A stretch of DNA of 24,823 bases from a virus. Positions 1 to 5,779 of the stretch are shown here, in pieces (the stretch's first letter is position 1; each line of letters opens with the position of its first letter). Position numbers and translations under genes: made by a program. The stretch spans positions 1 to 24,823 of IMG/VR virus record IMGVR_UViG_3300013005_000159; one strand, 5' to 3'. Below the pieces are notes generated by a model, which was not told the origin of the DNA, did no database searches, and saw only the letters and a list, made by a program, of their open reading frames with translations.

Positions 1-242
1 GCTATGGCTACGGCTACGGCCACGGCAACGGCTCTGGCGACGGCAACGGCTACGGCTACGGCTCTGGCGACGGCAACGGCTACGGCTACGGCAACGGCTA
101 CGGCTACGGCTACGGCTACGGCTCTGACGACGGCTACGGCTCTGGCTACGGCAACGGTGCCGCTTATTGCTACGGCTGCGGCTACGGTGATGGCTACGGC
201 TACGGCTTTGCTACTGTTTCTGGCAGTGGAAGAAGGAGTTAG
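1..242 (+). CDS. Gly-Tyr-rich repeat protein, copy 1 (5' end outside window)
   Basis: The reading frame starting at base 3 is open from the window edge to TAG at 240-242 and encodes alternating Gly with Tyr/Asp/Asn/Ser/His, written almost only with GGC and NAC codons. It ends in a conserved tail, GYGFATVSGSGRRS. I chose this frame over the Ala-Thr frame, which is also open, because the same Gly-X repeat and the same tail occur in the genes at 245 and 4835. Those two also share an N-terminus, which lies outside the window here. No signal peptide or catalytic motif is visible. The next gene starts 2 nt after this stop, so the two are a tandem duplicate. Function unknown; a flexible, low-complexity, possibly self-associating protein is a guess from composition. 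Confidence 0.7.
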   Translation, partial: YGYGYGHGNGSGDGNGYGYGSGDGNGYGYGNGYGYGYGYGSDDGYGSGYGNGAAYCYGCGYGDGYGYGFATVSGSGRRS

Positions 243-244
243 CT

Positions 245-517
245 ATGCCAAACGTTGAACAAAGTTTTAAACCAGTAGGTCGTGGCTACGGCGACGGTAA
301 CGGCTACGGTGGCGGCAGCTACGGCTACGGCTACGGCGACGGTAACGGCTACGGTGGCGGCAGCTACGGCTACGGCTACGGCACCAGCGACGGCAACGGT
401 GGCGGCAACGGCAACGGCAACGGCAACGGCTACGGTTACGGCGACGGCGACGGTAACGGCGACGGCGACGGCTGCGGCTACGGCTTTGCTACTGTCTCTG
501 GAAGCGGCAGACGTTAG
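245..517 (+). CDS. Gly-Tyr-rich repeat protein, copy 2
   Basis: A 90-residue protein. It starts MPNVEQSFKPVGRG (residues 1-14), continues as a Gly-X repeat with X mostly Tyr, Asp, Asn or Ser, and ends GYGFATVSGSGRR. An AGGAG motif lies about 8 nt before the ATG, inside the end of copy 1, so the two are probably translationally coupled. The first 42 nt are identical to those of the gene at 4835, which shows recent duplication or gene conversion. The repeat body contains a perfect 42-bp tandem duplication. The non-repetitive ends are conserved while the middle varies in length, so head and tail are probably the functional parts. Function unknown. Confidence 0.75.
   Translation: MPNVEQSFKPVGRGYGDGNGYGGGSYGYGYGDGNGYGGGSYGYGYGTSDGNGGGNGNGNGNGYGYGDGDGNGDGDGCGYGFATVSGSGRR
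290..373 (+). repeat. 42-bp tandem duplication inside the Gly-Tyr gene
   Basis: Positions 290-331 and 332-373 are perfect copies and encode a 14-residue unit beginning GDGNGYGGGS. It sits in a wider array of 6-bp GGCNAC units. Slippage or unequal recombination would explain length variation between the three copies of this gene. Confidence 0.85.
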
Positions 518-534
518 TTTAGTAAGATTTTATT

Positions 535-559
535 CTGCCTGCTTTAAACCGGCGGGCAG
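535..559 (+). other. Hairpin downstream of the Gly-Tyr genes
   Basis: CTGCCTGC (535-542) pairs with GCGGGCAG (552-559), giving 8 pairs with one T-G, around a 9-nt loop. There is no T run, so it is not a typical intrinsic terminator. It may be an RNA-stability or processing hairpin at the end of the Gly-Tyr gene pair. The rest of 518-619 shows nothing else I recognise. Confidence 0.4.
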
Positions 560-619
560 CGACACTGAGAATGTTTCCGGTGTTGTCAGAGTGGTTTAGT
601 CTTTTGAAAGGGTTTTATT

Positions 620-919
620 GTGGCTAATGATTCTGTAATTGTTGATGGTGTAAAGTTTGTTCGGGAAACTACCGGAAACCGGCACGTGGTCGTAGTTGAT
701 CGCGGATGGATTTTCGCTGGAGATCTGACACGAGAAAACGGTAGACTTTTGCTTCAAAATGCCGTACACGTTTTCAAGTGGGAGCAGATTGGGTTCGACG
801 GGATGCTGAAAGATCCAAAGAGCAGTAAGGTTACATTGAAGAAACTGGACCAGCCTGTCGATATCCCGCAAAACGCGGAAATCTTCAGCATCCCGGTTGA
901 CGCTAACTGGGGCGTCTAG
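620..919 (+). CDS. Small phage protein, DUF6948-like
   Basis: A 99-residue protein starting at GTG 620. GAAAGGG (606-612) gives an SD at about 7 nt spacing. The layout, an N-terminal beta-rich part with 'GWIFAGDL', a central 'NAVHVFKWEQIGFDGML' segment and a C-terminal 'IPQNAEIFSIPVDANW', resembles the small phage family I know as DUF6948, whose members carry similar central W-x-W and terminal 'I-P' segments. The function of that family is unknown to me. No membrane segment or catalytic motif. It stands alone between the Gly-Tyr genes and the RNA-element region. Family assignment is from memory and moderate at best. Confidence 0.6.
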   Translation: MANDSVIVDGVKFVRETTGNRHVVVVDRGWIFAGDLTRENGRLLLQNAVHVFKWEQIGFDGMLKDPKSSKVTLKKLDQPVDIPQNAEIFSIPVDANWGV

Positions 920-940
920 CCACTACGGCTGTGATTGCCT

Positions 941-1047
941 AAGTTAAAAGGATCGGTGTCTAACGGCTAGGTGTTCCTTTTGGGAGGTCGTGACCCAGAA
1001 GAGAACCTGCAGGTTATTGTGGTAATTCCTGGCCGGTCCTTTAACTT
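941..1047 (+). ncRNA. Structured RNA element 1 (closed by a 15-bp stem)
   Basis: AAGTTAAA (941-948) pairs with TTTAACTT (1040-1047). After a single bulged A, GGATCGG (950-956) pairs with CCGGTCC (1033-1039, one T-G). Together these make a 15-pair closing stem around about 76 nt. Inside are a small D-arm-like hairpin (958-972, loop AACGGCT), a palindromic hairpin AACCTGCAGGTT, and a GGTAATTCCTG segment that resembles the shared hairpin of the next elements. The size and the 7-pair GGATCGG stem recall a tRNA acceptor, but no good anticodon arm or TPsiC loop can be drawn. Strand is inferred from the surrounding genes. No open frame of note covers it. Confidence 0.45.
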
Positions 1048-1180
1048 TACTTTAAAAGCTAGTTTTTCTATTTCCTGTGTCTGGCGGCTCTCGCGAAAGT
1101 TGACGGACTTAATTTCACGAATTATTTGGTAACAAGTATGCGAAGTGAATTGGAAAGGGAGTGGTTGACCTAATCAACTT

Positions 1181-1308
1181 AAGACCAGCGGTGTGGAAGT
1201 TACACACAGTCATAGACTAAAATAGGAGTGATGAGTACAGAATTTACCCTAGGTGGGCGTTCTGGCACGTAACCATCCCTAAGCAGGTAACCAATCCTGC
1301 CAGGTCTT
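1181..1308 (+). ncRNA. Structured RNA element 2
   Basis: AAGACC-x-G (1181-1188) pairs with C-x-GGTCTT (1301-1308) as the closing stem, with one mismatch. Directly inside its 3' strand sits a 5-pair hairpin, GCAGG (1283-1287) with CCTGC (1296-1300), around TAACCAAT. This is the position of a T arm in a tRNA, but the loop lacks TTC. A further arm, GGTGG (1252-1256) with CCATC (1273-1277), lies just 5' of it. The hairpin and its flanks (1280-1301) recur at 1492-1513 with one mismatch, so elements 2 and 3 are homologous. Confidence 0.45.
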
Positions 1309-1310
1309 TT

Positions 1311-1399
1311 ATTAGCAGAGTAGTTTAAGAGGAAGAACAACTGGGCTGAGATAGTGCCTGTGCGTGTTGGAGTCGGGTTCCAACCTCTGCTAATTTTTT
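1311..1399 (+). ncRNA. tRNA-like RNA with a canonical D arm and a U-tract end
   Basis: ATTAGCAGAG (1311-1320) pairs perfectly with CTCTGCTAAT (1385-1394), followed by a T run. Taking AGCAGAG as a 7-pair acceptor, the next bases fit a tRNA exactly through the D arm: T8 A9, GTTT/GAAC stem (1323-1326 with 1335-1338), and a loop with A14, A15, G18 G19 and A21. The last arm before the acceptor, GTTGGA (1366-1371) with TCCAAC (1379-1384), sits where the T arm belongs, but its loop GTCGGGT is not TPsiC-like. A 7-base stretch C-T-GAG-A-T (1346-1352) looks like a Leu(GAG) anticodon loop, yet no 5-pair stem flanks it. Either a degenerate phage tRNA or a tRNA mimic. A standard tRNA is unlikely. Confidence 0.4.
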
Positions 1400-1519
1400 G
1401 GATCGGCGGCGTGGCGGTAACTACGACAGATAGCGGATATGAAAGTAGCAATCCCAGATACACTCGATGGCTGGATTGTGATTGCGAGCCGTAAGCAGGT
1501 AACCAAACCTGCCCGATCC
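1400..1519 (+). ncRNA. Structured RNA element 3, just upstream of the RNA ligase
   Basis: GGATCGG (1400-1406) pairs perfectly with CCGATCC (1513-1519). Immediately inside is the shared hairpin GCAGG (1495-1499) / CCTGC (1508-1512) with loop TAACCAAA. A third arm, TGGCT (1468-1472) with AGCCG (1487-1491), encloses a 14-nt loop, and a small D-like arm CGT/ACG lies at 1410-1425. The GGATCGG strand is the same as in element 1. The element is followed by a T-rich tract with repeated TTTTAC units and then the SD of the ligase gene, 23-27 nt downstream. It could be a free RNA or the 5' leader of the ligase mRNA. Confidence 0.45.
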
Positions 1520-1553
1520 TTTTTACTTTTACTTTTACTTTAGGAGAATCACA

Positions 1554-2147
1554 ATGAAAGAGTTTGTAGCGTTTCCGAAAATGCCTCGAATGTTTCGAGA
1601 GTGCATCATTACGGAAAAGATCGACGGGACCAACGCCTGTGTCTGCATCACCGAGGACGGTCAGTTTTTGACCGGTAGCCGGTCGCGATGGATCACGCCC
1701 CAAGACGACAATTTCGGATTCGCAGGGTGGGCCGAGGCCCACCGCGATGAATTGATGCAACTAGGCCCTGGTACGCACTTCGGAGAATGGTGGGGCAGTG
1801 GAATCCAGCGAGGGTATGGCTTGACCAACGGAGAAAAGCGATGGAGTCTTTTCAACGTGGCAAGGTGGTGTTTACCTGGTCAAGAGCCAAAACGAATTGC
1901 AACCGCAGACCCTCGAATTGAGAAGTACCAACAGCGGTTGCCTTCGTGCTGCGGTTTGGTTCCTATTTTGTATCAGGGCTTGTTCGACACTGCCCGAGTG
2001 TACGAAGCTCTTAAAGAACTACAAATGGGAGGTAGCCACGCAAGAGTCGGATTCATGCGGCCCGAAGGCATCATCTGCTATCACGTTGCTGGAAACTTCG
2101 GCTTCAAAGCGACGATTGAAAAAGACCAAGAACACAAATCGGCGTAA
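1554..2147 (+). CDS. RNA ligase, nucleotidyltransferase superfamily
   Basis: A 197-residue protein with the motifs of ATP-dependent RNA ligases. Motif I is KIDGTN, with Lys22 the likely AMP-accepting residue. An SRSR segment follows at 42-45. Motif III-like FGEWWG lies at 76-81, motif IV-like PEGIICYH at about 170-177, and motif V-like FKATIEKD with Lys185. At this length it is a bare catalytic core without a C-terminal domain, as in small phage ligases. Phage RNA ligases typically seal nicked RNA, classically host or phage tRNAs cut by anticodon nucleases. AGGAG (1542-1546) is a well-placed SD. The gene directly follows the tandem structured RNA elements, suggesting those RNAs may be substrates, which is inference. 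It is closed by a strong terminator. Confidence 0.88.
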   Translation: MKEFVAFPKMPRMFRECIITEKIDGTNACVCITEDGQFLTGSRSRWITPQDDNFGFAGWAEAHRDELMQLGPGTHFGEWWGSGIQRGYGLTNGEKRWSLFNVARWCLPGQEPKRIATADPRIEKYQQRLPSCCGLVPILYQGLFDTARVYEALKELQMGGSHARVGFMRPEGIICYHVAGNFGFKATIEKDQEHKSA

Positions 2148-2181
2148 ACCGCCGAAGGCTCGTACCAGGTAACAAACTATT

Positions 2182-2240
2182 AGTCGCAGGAGCGGCTTGT
2201 TTATCCCTAAAATAAACAAGCCCTCTTGCGACTTTGTTTC
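2182..2240 (+). terminator. Long hairpin terminator after the RNA ligase gene
   Basis: AGTCGCA (2182-2188) pairs with TGCGACT (2227-2233), and GGCTTGTTTAT (2194-2204) pairs with ATAAACAAGCC (2212-2222) around a 7-nt loop. A short asymmetric internal loop lies between the two helices, and TTGTTTCTTT follows. This fits an intrinsic terminator ending the RNA-array/ligase unit. The remaining 45 nt to the next gene are T-rich with no clear promoter. Confidence 0.75.
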
Positions 2241-2285
2241 TTTACTTTTGTTACGGTTTGTGTGACTTTTTTTTAGCTATTGACT

Positions 2286-2699
2286 ATGGATTCAAACAAA
2301 ATCAAACGGTTGAAACACGCTACAGGTTCTTGCCACGACCAAGTCGTTTGGCTTGTGGAATGGCTTGAGCATCTAAATATGTTCTCTGAGTCGCAGATTT
2401 ACGATATAATCAAATTCCTAAATACAGACAACATAACCGCGATCGAGATATCGACGTTGTCTGCAAAAAGCGTACGACTTTTCAATTTGGTTATATGCGA
2501 CAGCAGGTGGATCCCATCTTGGACTGATGATTCTTTTTGGGATACGGCGACTGCCGAAGAAGTTGAACGCTTACCTCAGCCTGCAATCACATTCATAACT
2601 TGCGACTGCCTGGCACTAATACAGAGAAAAAAACATGGATCAAAAAGCAGCGTCAGCGTTAATGCAATCGCTAATAAAGCGGGCCAACAGTTCGATTAG
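2286..2699 (+). CDS. Hypothetical protein
   Basis: A 137-residue protein from ATG 2286. A TTG two codons upstream is possible but neither has a clear SD. It is rich in Trp and Leu in its first half ('VVWLVEWLEHLNMF'), has no long membrane segment or metal motif that I recognise, and ends in a Lys/Ser-rich stretch that lies over the start of the next gene. I do not recognise the family. It is the first gene after a strong terminator, so a promoter should lie in the T-rich 2234-2285 stretch, but I see no convincing -10/-35. Confidence 0.6.
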   Translation: MDSNKIKRLKHATGSCHDQVVWLVEWLEHLNMFSESQIYDIIKFLNTDNITAIEISTLSAKSVRLFNLVICDSRWIPSWTDDSFWDTATAEEVERLPQPAITFITCDCLALIQRKKHGSKSSVSVNAIANKAGQQFD

Positions 2700-3402
2700 T
2701 CAGCCACAAGCTGCAAAGCTAGCCCAGCGTACGCTGCTTGCAGCCGAAGAAGCTTACGCAACGCCTTTGATACTACTTGTCTTAGACAAGTACGGAACAG
2801 ACGTACTCTCTTGGGCACCGGCTACAATCAGGCTGGAATTAGAGCAGGATTTTCAATTGAAGCTGCCTAAGATCACGTTGGACAAAATTATGGCAGCTAT
2901 AACGATTTTGACAACGAATTACTTCTACAAAGACGTAACTCGGTTTGTCGAGATCTGCAACATCCTTTCTGGCGATGATTTTCAACCAGACGAGTTTGAA
3001 CCTGCTGATGCCGGTGAAATGCTTCTAGGAATCACGGAAGCATTACTGCTGTACCCTCCTAACGAGGATCCAGAGGACACCGAGTTTTCGGCAGAAATTC
3101 AGGAGTACATCAGACAAGTACTCCGTGAGGAGGGTATACTAAAACCCTTCGATGTCCTGAAATTTGCAATGAGTGACGACAGTGCAAGCAAAGTAGACGC
3201 AGAGTATGCCGACGACCCGGAAATGTATTCGGCTATCTACGAAATGCAGCAGGAAAAAACAGGTGATCTGCGTACGATGTACCTGGAAAACATGCAGGGC
3301 TTGATGGACCAGCTGCGTATGCTACCATTGAGCAACGGTTCGACAGAAGTTGTGGTTCGTCAGCTGCAACAAATAGTATACTTATCAGGAGCAGAAGAAT
3401 GA
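2635..3402 (+). CDS. Hypothetical phage protein, 255 aa
   Basis: An acidic, mostly alpha-helical-looking protein. The segment 'LVLDKYGTDVLSWAPATIRLELEQDF' (residues about 48-73) and the one after it recall a conserved phage family of unknown function that I cannot name. ATG 2635 overlaps the previous gene by 65 nt. GAGAAA upstream is a weak SD, so a slightly later start is possible. It is coupled to the next gene by an ATGA overlap. No signal peptide, membrane segment or catalytic motif. Confidence 0.75.
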   Translation: MDQKAASALMQSLIKRANSSISQPQAAKLAQRTLLAAEEAYATPLILLVLDKYGTDVLSWAPATIRLELEQDFQLKLPKITLDKIMAAITILTTNYFYKDVTRFVEICNILSGDDFQPDEFEPADAGEMLLGITEALLLYPPNEDPEDTEFSAEIQEYIRQVLREEGILKPFDVLKFAMSDDSASKVDAEYADDPEMYSAIYEMQQEKTGDLRTMYLENMQGLMDQLRMLPLSNGSTEVVVRQLQQIVYLSGAEE

Positions 3403-3659
3403 AGAAGTTTGTGTTCGTATTGGCTGCCCTTAGTGCAGGTTTCGCGTCGGCTCAAGATTGCAGCACAGGCACTTGTCAGCGACCGGTTCGCAGTGTAGTC
3501 GCTGTCGCAGCAACTCAGGTTGTCGGTGTTACCGAGGCTGTTGTAGGCGTAGCAGAGCAAACTGTGCAGCTTGCAGCTTGTAGTACACGAAAGGCAGTTG
3601 CAGCCACAACGCAGCCAGCAAAACGCGTGTTTGCTCGTCGAACACGTTGCTGTCGCTAG
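3399..3659 (+). CDS. Small secreted Cys-rich protein
   Basis: An 86-residue protein with a clear Sec signal peptide: Lys2-Lys3, a hydrophobic core FVFVLAALSAGF, and a probable signal peptidase I cut after ASA (residue 18). The mature 68 residues contain a CSTGTC motif, a Val/Ala-rich middle, another CSTR, and a basic C-terminus RRTRCCR. Export to the periplasm or beyond is the firm prediction; the role is unknown. It overlaps the previous gene by ATGA with GGAG just upstream, and an intrinsic terminator follows 20 nt later. Small exported Cys-containing proteins with basic tails are something I associate with planctomycete genomes, so it may act at the host envelope. Confidence 0.75.
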   Translation: MKKFVFVLAALSAGFASAQDCSTGTCQRPVRSVVAVAATQVVGVTEAVVGVAEQTVQLAACSTRKAVAATTQPAKRVFARRTRCCR

Positions 3660-3678
3660 TTTTTATTTCCGCAGGTGT

Positions 3679-3716
3679 ACCACCCGGCTGGAGTTTCTGG
3701 CCGGGTGGTTTTTTTA
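3679..3716 (+). terminator. Intrinsic terminator
   Basis: ACCACCCGGC (3679-3688) pairs perfectly with GCCGGGTGGT (3700-3709) around an 11-nt loop and runs into a T8 tract. It is a textbook rho-independent terminator that closes the 2286-3659 unit. Confidence 0.95.
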
Positions 3717-3726
3717 TGGAGTAAAC

Positions 3727-3954
3727 ATGTCTGAGCTGCTTGAAGCGTTGTTCATATTTTCGAAATACGCCGACCACTTAAACTATCCGATTGCCTGCGA
3801 ATCAGGCGTTCTTAGGATTCTAGCAAATCCAGAAAAAGTCAGAGAACCAGATAAGTCTAGGCTCAGTCACTTGGGGTTTTGGGGCGACGAAGAAAATAAG
3901 TGTTTTTTATCCCGTAGGTTTTGTTTGGAGAGCGAAAATGAGTCACTTAGTTAA
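3727..3954 (+). CDS. Small conserved phage protein
   Basis: A 75-residue protein from ATG 3727 with TGGAGT as SD. The pattern, 'LLEALFIFSKY' near the start, 'C-x-S-G-V-L' in the middle, 'DKSRLSHLGFWGDEE' and a final 'CFLSRRF', matches a small phage/bacterial family I recall as having a cold-spot Cys and a 'DKxRLxxLGF' core. Its function is not known to me. The open frame extends upstream to 3571 across the terminator and the previous gene, so that longer start is rejected. It overlaps the Ycf35-like gene by 17 nt and is the first gene of the cassette unit. Confidence 0.75.
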   Translation: MSELLEALFIFSKYADHLNYPIACESGVLRILANPEKVREPDKSRLSHLGFWGDEENKCFLSRRFCLESENESLS

Positions 3955-4636
3955 TGGTTTCTGCGTTAAGGATATTACTGCACTGAAGCAGGTTGTGGAA
4001 AAACAGTGTCCTCAACTCGAGTTAGTCGAAGGTACAAAGTATCGCACCTGGATTACCGATCACGGGCGGCTTGCTGGAGACTACCCGATTCCAGGCGTAT
4101 ACCAAACAATTCTAGCCGAAAACCTTAAAGCAAAGGGCTTGGATTTAGTTAAGATTGCAGCTGAGCTGGGCGTCACACTTCCCGTCAACACTCGCGATCT
4201 CGAGAACAATCCTTGGGATTTGGTGACTCAAAAAAAGCTCCTCAATAACTCTTCTGTGCGTAACGAATACGAAAACATCGTTAAGAATCGCATGAGTAAA
4301 GATAGTCAGTATGTCATCCGATACAAAGCTTCGGAAAATAAGCCACAAGCCTACGAGATAGGGCTAGTACCGCATCCTTTCCAAAAGGGCGAATACATCA
4401 TGATGACTGATTTTTATTCGCAAGGAAACGGTTTGCTTCGGGCGAAGGGCGTCGGCCAGCATACTAGCAAAGGTGGGGTAGATGCCTGGGCAAACGAGCT
4501 CAAACAAAGCTACGCCGCGAGGGCCACTGAAAGAGCTATTGAACGGCAACAATCAATGCAAAATCCAGCTTACGGGCAAGTCAGCAAGCAAAAATTACCT
4601 GACGGTCGAATCGTTTACCAAGTGAGAGGAAGATAG
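3938..4636 (+). CDS. Ycf35-like protein (DUF1257)
   Basis: A 232-residue protein. It begins MSHLVNGFCVKDITALKQVV, the usual opening of the Ycf35/DUF1257 family ('MSH... I-x-D-x-x-ALK'). The C-terminal half has 'AYEIGLVPHP' (about 140-150), 'MMTDFYSQGNGLL' (about 155-168) and 'ELKQSYAARA', matching the family's 'YDIGF', 'aDfyG' and 'L-x-Q-x-YA' segments. At about 110-130 residues the usual family is shorter; here the middle (about 45-130) is an insertion I do not recognise. Ycf35 is found in cyanobacteria and chloroplasts and its biochemical role is unsettled. It is followed within 2 nt by a DUF2997-like gene, the same partner as in cyanobacteria, which strengthens the call. Confidence 0.75.
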   Translation: MSHLVNGFCVKDITALKQVVEKQCPQLELVEGTKYRTWITDHGRLAGDYPIPGVYQTILAENLKAKGLDLVKIAAELGVTLPVNTRDLENNPWDLVTQKKLLNNSSVRNEYENIVKNRMSKDSQYVIRYKASENKPQAYEIGLVPHPFQKGEYIMMTDFYSQGNGLLRAKGVGQHTSKGGVDAWANELKQSYAARATERAIERQQSMQNPAYGQVSKQKLPDGRIVYQVRGR

Positions 4637-4637
4637 T

Positions 4638-4835
4638 ATGGAAAAGATAATCACAATCATTGTAGCTGTCGACGGTAACACAACCATCGAAGCAAACGGC
4701 TACACCGGCGGCAGCTGTGTCAAGGCAACGCAACCGCTAAAAGACGCGTTGATTGGCGAACAACCTGACAAGCAGACGCTAAAGCCAGAGTATAACCTAC
4801 CTGAAATTAAGGCGGCTGTAGGAGTTAGACAGTAA
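4638..4835 (+). CDS. DUF2997-like small protein
   Basis: A 65-residue protein: a beta strand MEKIITIIVAVDG, then 'TIEANGYTGGSC', then 'ATQPLKDALI', then a 'LKPEYN' tail. This is the order seen in DUF2997, a short family found next to DUF1257. The Cys in 'GGSC' is the conserved one as I remember it. GAGGAAG in the end of the previous gene is the SD. It shares one base with the next gene (TAATG), so the two are coupled. It may form a complex with the Ycf35-like protein; that is inference from adjacency. Confidence 0.72.
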   Translation: MEKIITIIVAVDGNTTIEANGYTGGSCVKATQPLKDALIGEQPDKQTLKPEYNLPEIKAAVGVRQ

Positions 4836-5086
4836 TGCCAAACGTTGAACAAAGTTTTAAACCAGTAGGTCGTGGCGACGGCTACGGCAACGGCTACGGC
4901 TACGGCTACGGCTGGGGCTACGGCTGGGGCTACGGCAACGGCTACGGCAACGGCAACGGCGACGGCAACGGCGACGGATACGGCTACGGCGACGGCGACG
5001 GCCACGGCTACGGCGACGGCGACGGCCACGGCGATGGCGGCGGCTACGGCTGTGCTACTGTCTCTGGCCGCGGAAGAAGAGTTTAA
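4835..5086 (+). CDS. Gly-Tyr-rich repeat protein, copy 3
   Basis: An 83-residue protein with the same 14-residue head (MPNVEQSFKPVGRG, 42 nt identical to copy 2) and tail (GYGCATVSGRGRRV) as the pair at the left edge. The repeat body differs: it includes two GWGYGWGY units and several GHGYG/GDGDG units. The start shares a base with the stop of the DUF2997-like gene. Being embedded in the Ycf35-DUF2997-AAA+ unit suggests it is expressed with that cassette. The complementary and shifted frames are also open only because of the GGCNAC repeat. Function unknown. Confidence 0.75.
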   Translation: MPNVEQSFKPVGRGDGYGNGYGYGYGWGYGWGYGNGYGNGNGDGNGDGYGYGDGDGHGYGDGDGHGDGGGYGCATVSGRGRRV

Positions 5087-5088
5087 CA

Positions 5089-5283
5089 GTGTCGCACAAC
5101 AATCAGTTCTACCCGCTGCTTGCAAAAAGGCAAGCAGCGGTCAAAGAAAAAACTATAGACGCACCGTTACGACAAAAGTTGCTTTTAGCCTTACCGGACA
5201 TACGTCAACGTTTTCTAAACGATAACAAAGTTATTCTAACAGCTCAGGTAAATCACATTGACAATTTCTCGCTGCATTGGTGA
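5089..5283 (+). CDS. Hypothetical small protein
   Basis: A 64-residue protein from GTG 5089, 2 nt after the Gly-Tyr gene. GGAAGAAGAG provides the SD. It is basic and helical-looking ('YPLLAKRQAAVKEK', 'LRQKLLLALPDIRQRF') and ends with 'HIDNFSLHW'. No recognisable domain. Tight spacing and an SD make it credible as a coding gene. Confidence 0.55.
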   Translation: MSHNNQFYPLLAKRQAAVKEKTIDAPLRQKLLLALPDIRQRFLNDNKVILTAQVNHIDNFSLHW

Positions 5284-5301
5284 AAAGTAATCGTCAACGA
5301 A

Positions 5302-5511
5302 ATGACGCAGGTGGTAATCGACGGGCTATCGGAAACACCTTGCGTAGACACAAACGAAGAATGGTGGAATTCTGGCTTTCCAAAACGGGAAAATACTTCT
5401 TGTTGGTCACGGGATCACCAAGAAATTGAAAAACTAGCTGAAGAGATGACAAAATCCGTTTACTATGAAATTAAAGGAAGACAAACCAAAACCTATGCGA
5501 CAGATGTGTAA
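5302..5511 (+). CDS. Hypothetical small protein
   Basis: A 69-residue, acidic and Trp-containing protein ('EEWWNSGFP', 'CWSRDHQEIEKLAEEM'). ATG 5302 has no clear SD, and 47 nt at its end overlap the next gene, so the gene may be real but the boundaries are uncertain. An alternative GTG at 5280 opens a 49-codon frame in another phase with less protein-like content. No family recognised. Confidence 0.45.
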   Translation: MTQVVIDGLSETPCVDTNEEWWNSGFPKRENTSCWSRDHQEIEKLAEEMTKSVYYEIKGRQTKTYATDV

Positions 5512-5779
5512 GAACTGCTGTTATGCCAGAACTATACCGCCGCCAAGCGGCGAGCAGCCGCCAGATACTCCGGAAAAAACTACACACAGATTTTTGTGTT
5601 TTAGTTGGCAGACTGAGCCGCATAATTTCGATAGAGTTGTGCACAACATACTGAGATCAAACTGGCTGGAAGCAATGAACAAACACGAACAGCAAATACG
5701 CTGTACTCGTTACCCCAGTACAAAAGTAAAGTGGAAAACAGATTTTTGCGGTGAATTTAAACAGAAAGAAGAAGAATAA
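5465..5779 (+). CDS. Small Cys-rich, probably zinc-binding phage protein
   Basis: A 104-residue protein. The motif set C-x2-C-C-Y-A (about residues 15-20), a single Cys near 50, 'C-T-R-Y-P' near 82 and a terminal C-G-E-F resembles a widespread small phage family with paired Cys at both ends ('C-x2-C ... CxRYP ... CGEF/W'), thought to bind zinc. ATG 5465 lacks a good SD; ATG 5492, with AAGGAAG upstream, is a possible alternative that keeps every Cys. It shares one base (TAATG) with the AAA+ gene that follows. Confidence 0.65.
   Translation: MKLKEDKPKPMRQMCKNCCYARTIPPPSGEQPPDTPEKTTHRFLCFSWQTEPHNFDRVVHNILRSNWLEAMNKHEQQIRCTRYPSTKVKWKTDFCGEFKQKEEE

Noticed and set aside
245-517. Gly-Tyr repeats as a CRISPR array
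   Set aside because: Units are 6 bp with no spacers; the region is a coding low-complexity repeat.
1200-1760. 186-codon minus-strand open frame
   Set aside because: It lies across the RNA-element region and the first 200 nt of the RNA ligase gene, has no SD or domain-like content, and the ligase motifs on the plus strand are unambiguous.
1554-2147. DNA ligase instead of RNA ligase
   Set aside because: Length, the KIDGTN and GEWWG motif spacing and the absence of an OB domain fit small RNA ligases; biochemical tests would still be needed to exclude dual activity.
3571-3726. Extended start for the 3727 gene
   Set aside because: It would run through the secreted-protein gene and a perfect intrinsic terminator; ATG 3727 has its own SD.
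4700-5125. Minus-strand poly-(Val-Ala) open frame and plus-strand poly-(Ala-Thr) frames at 4-258, 282-599 and 4872-5225
   Set aside because: GGCNAC repeats leave several frames open at once. Only the Gly-Tyr frame has matching non-repeat heads and tails in all copies.
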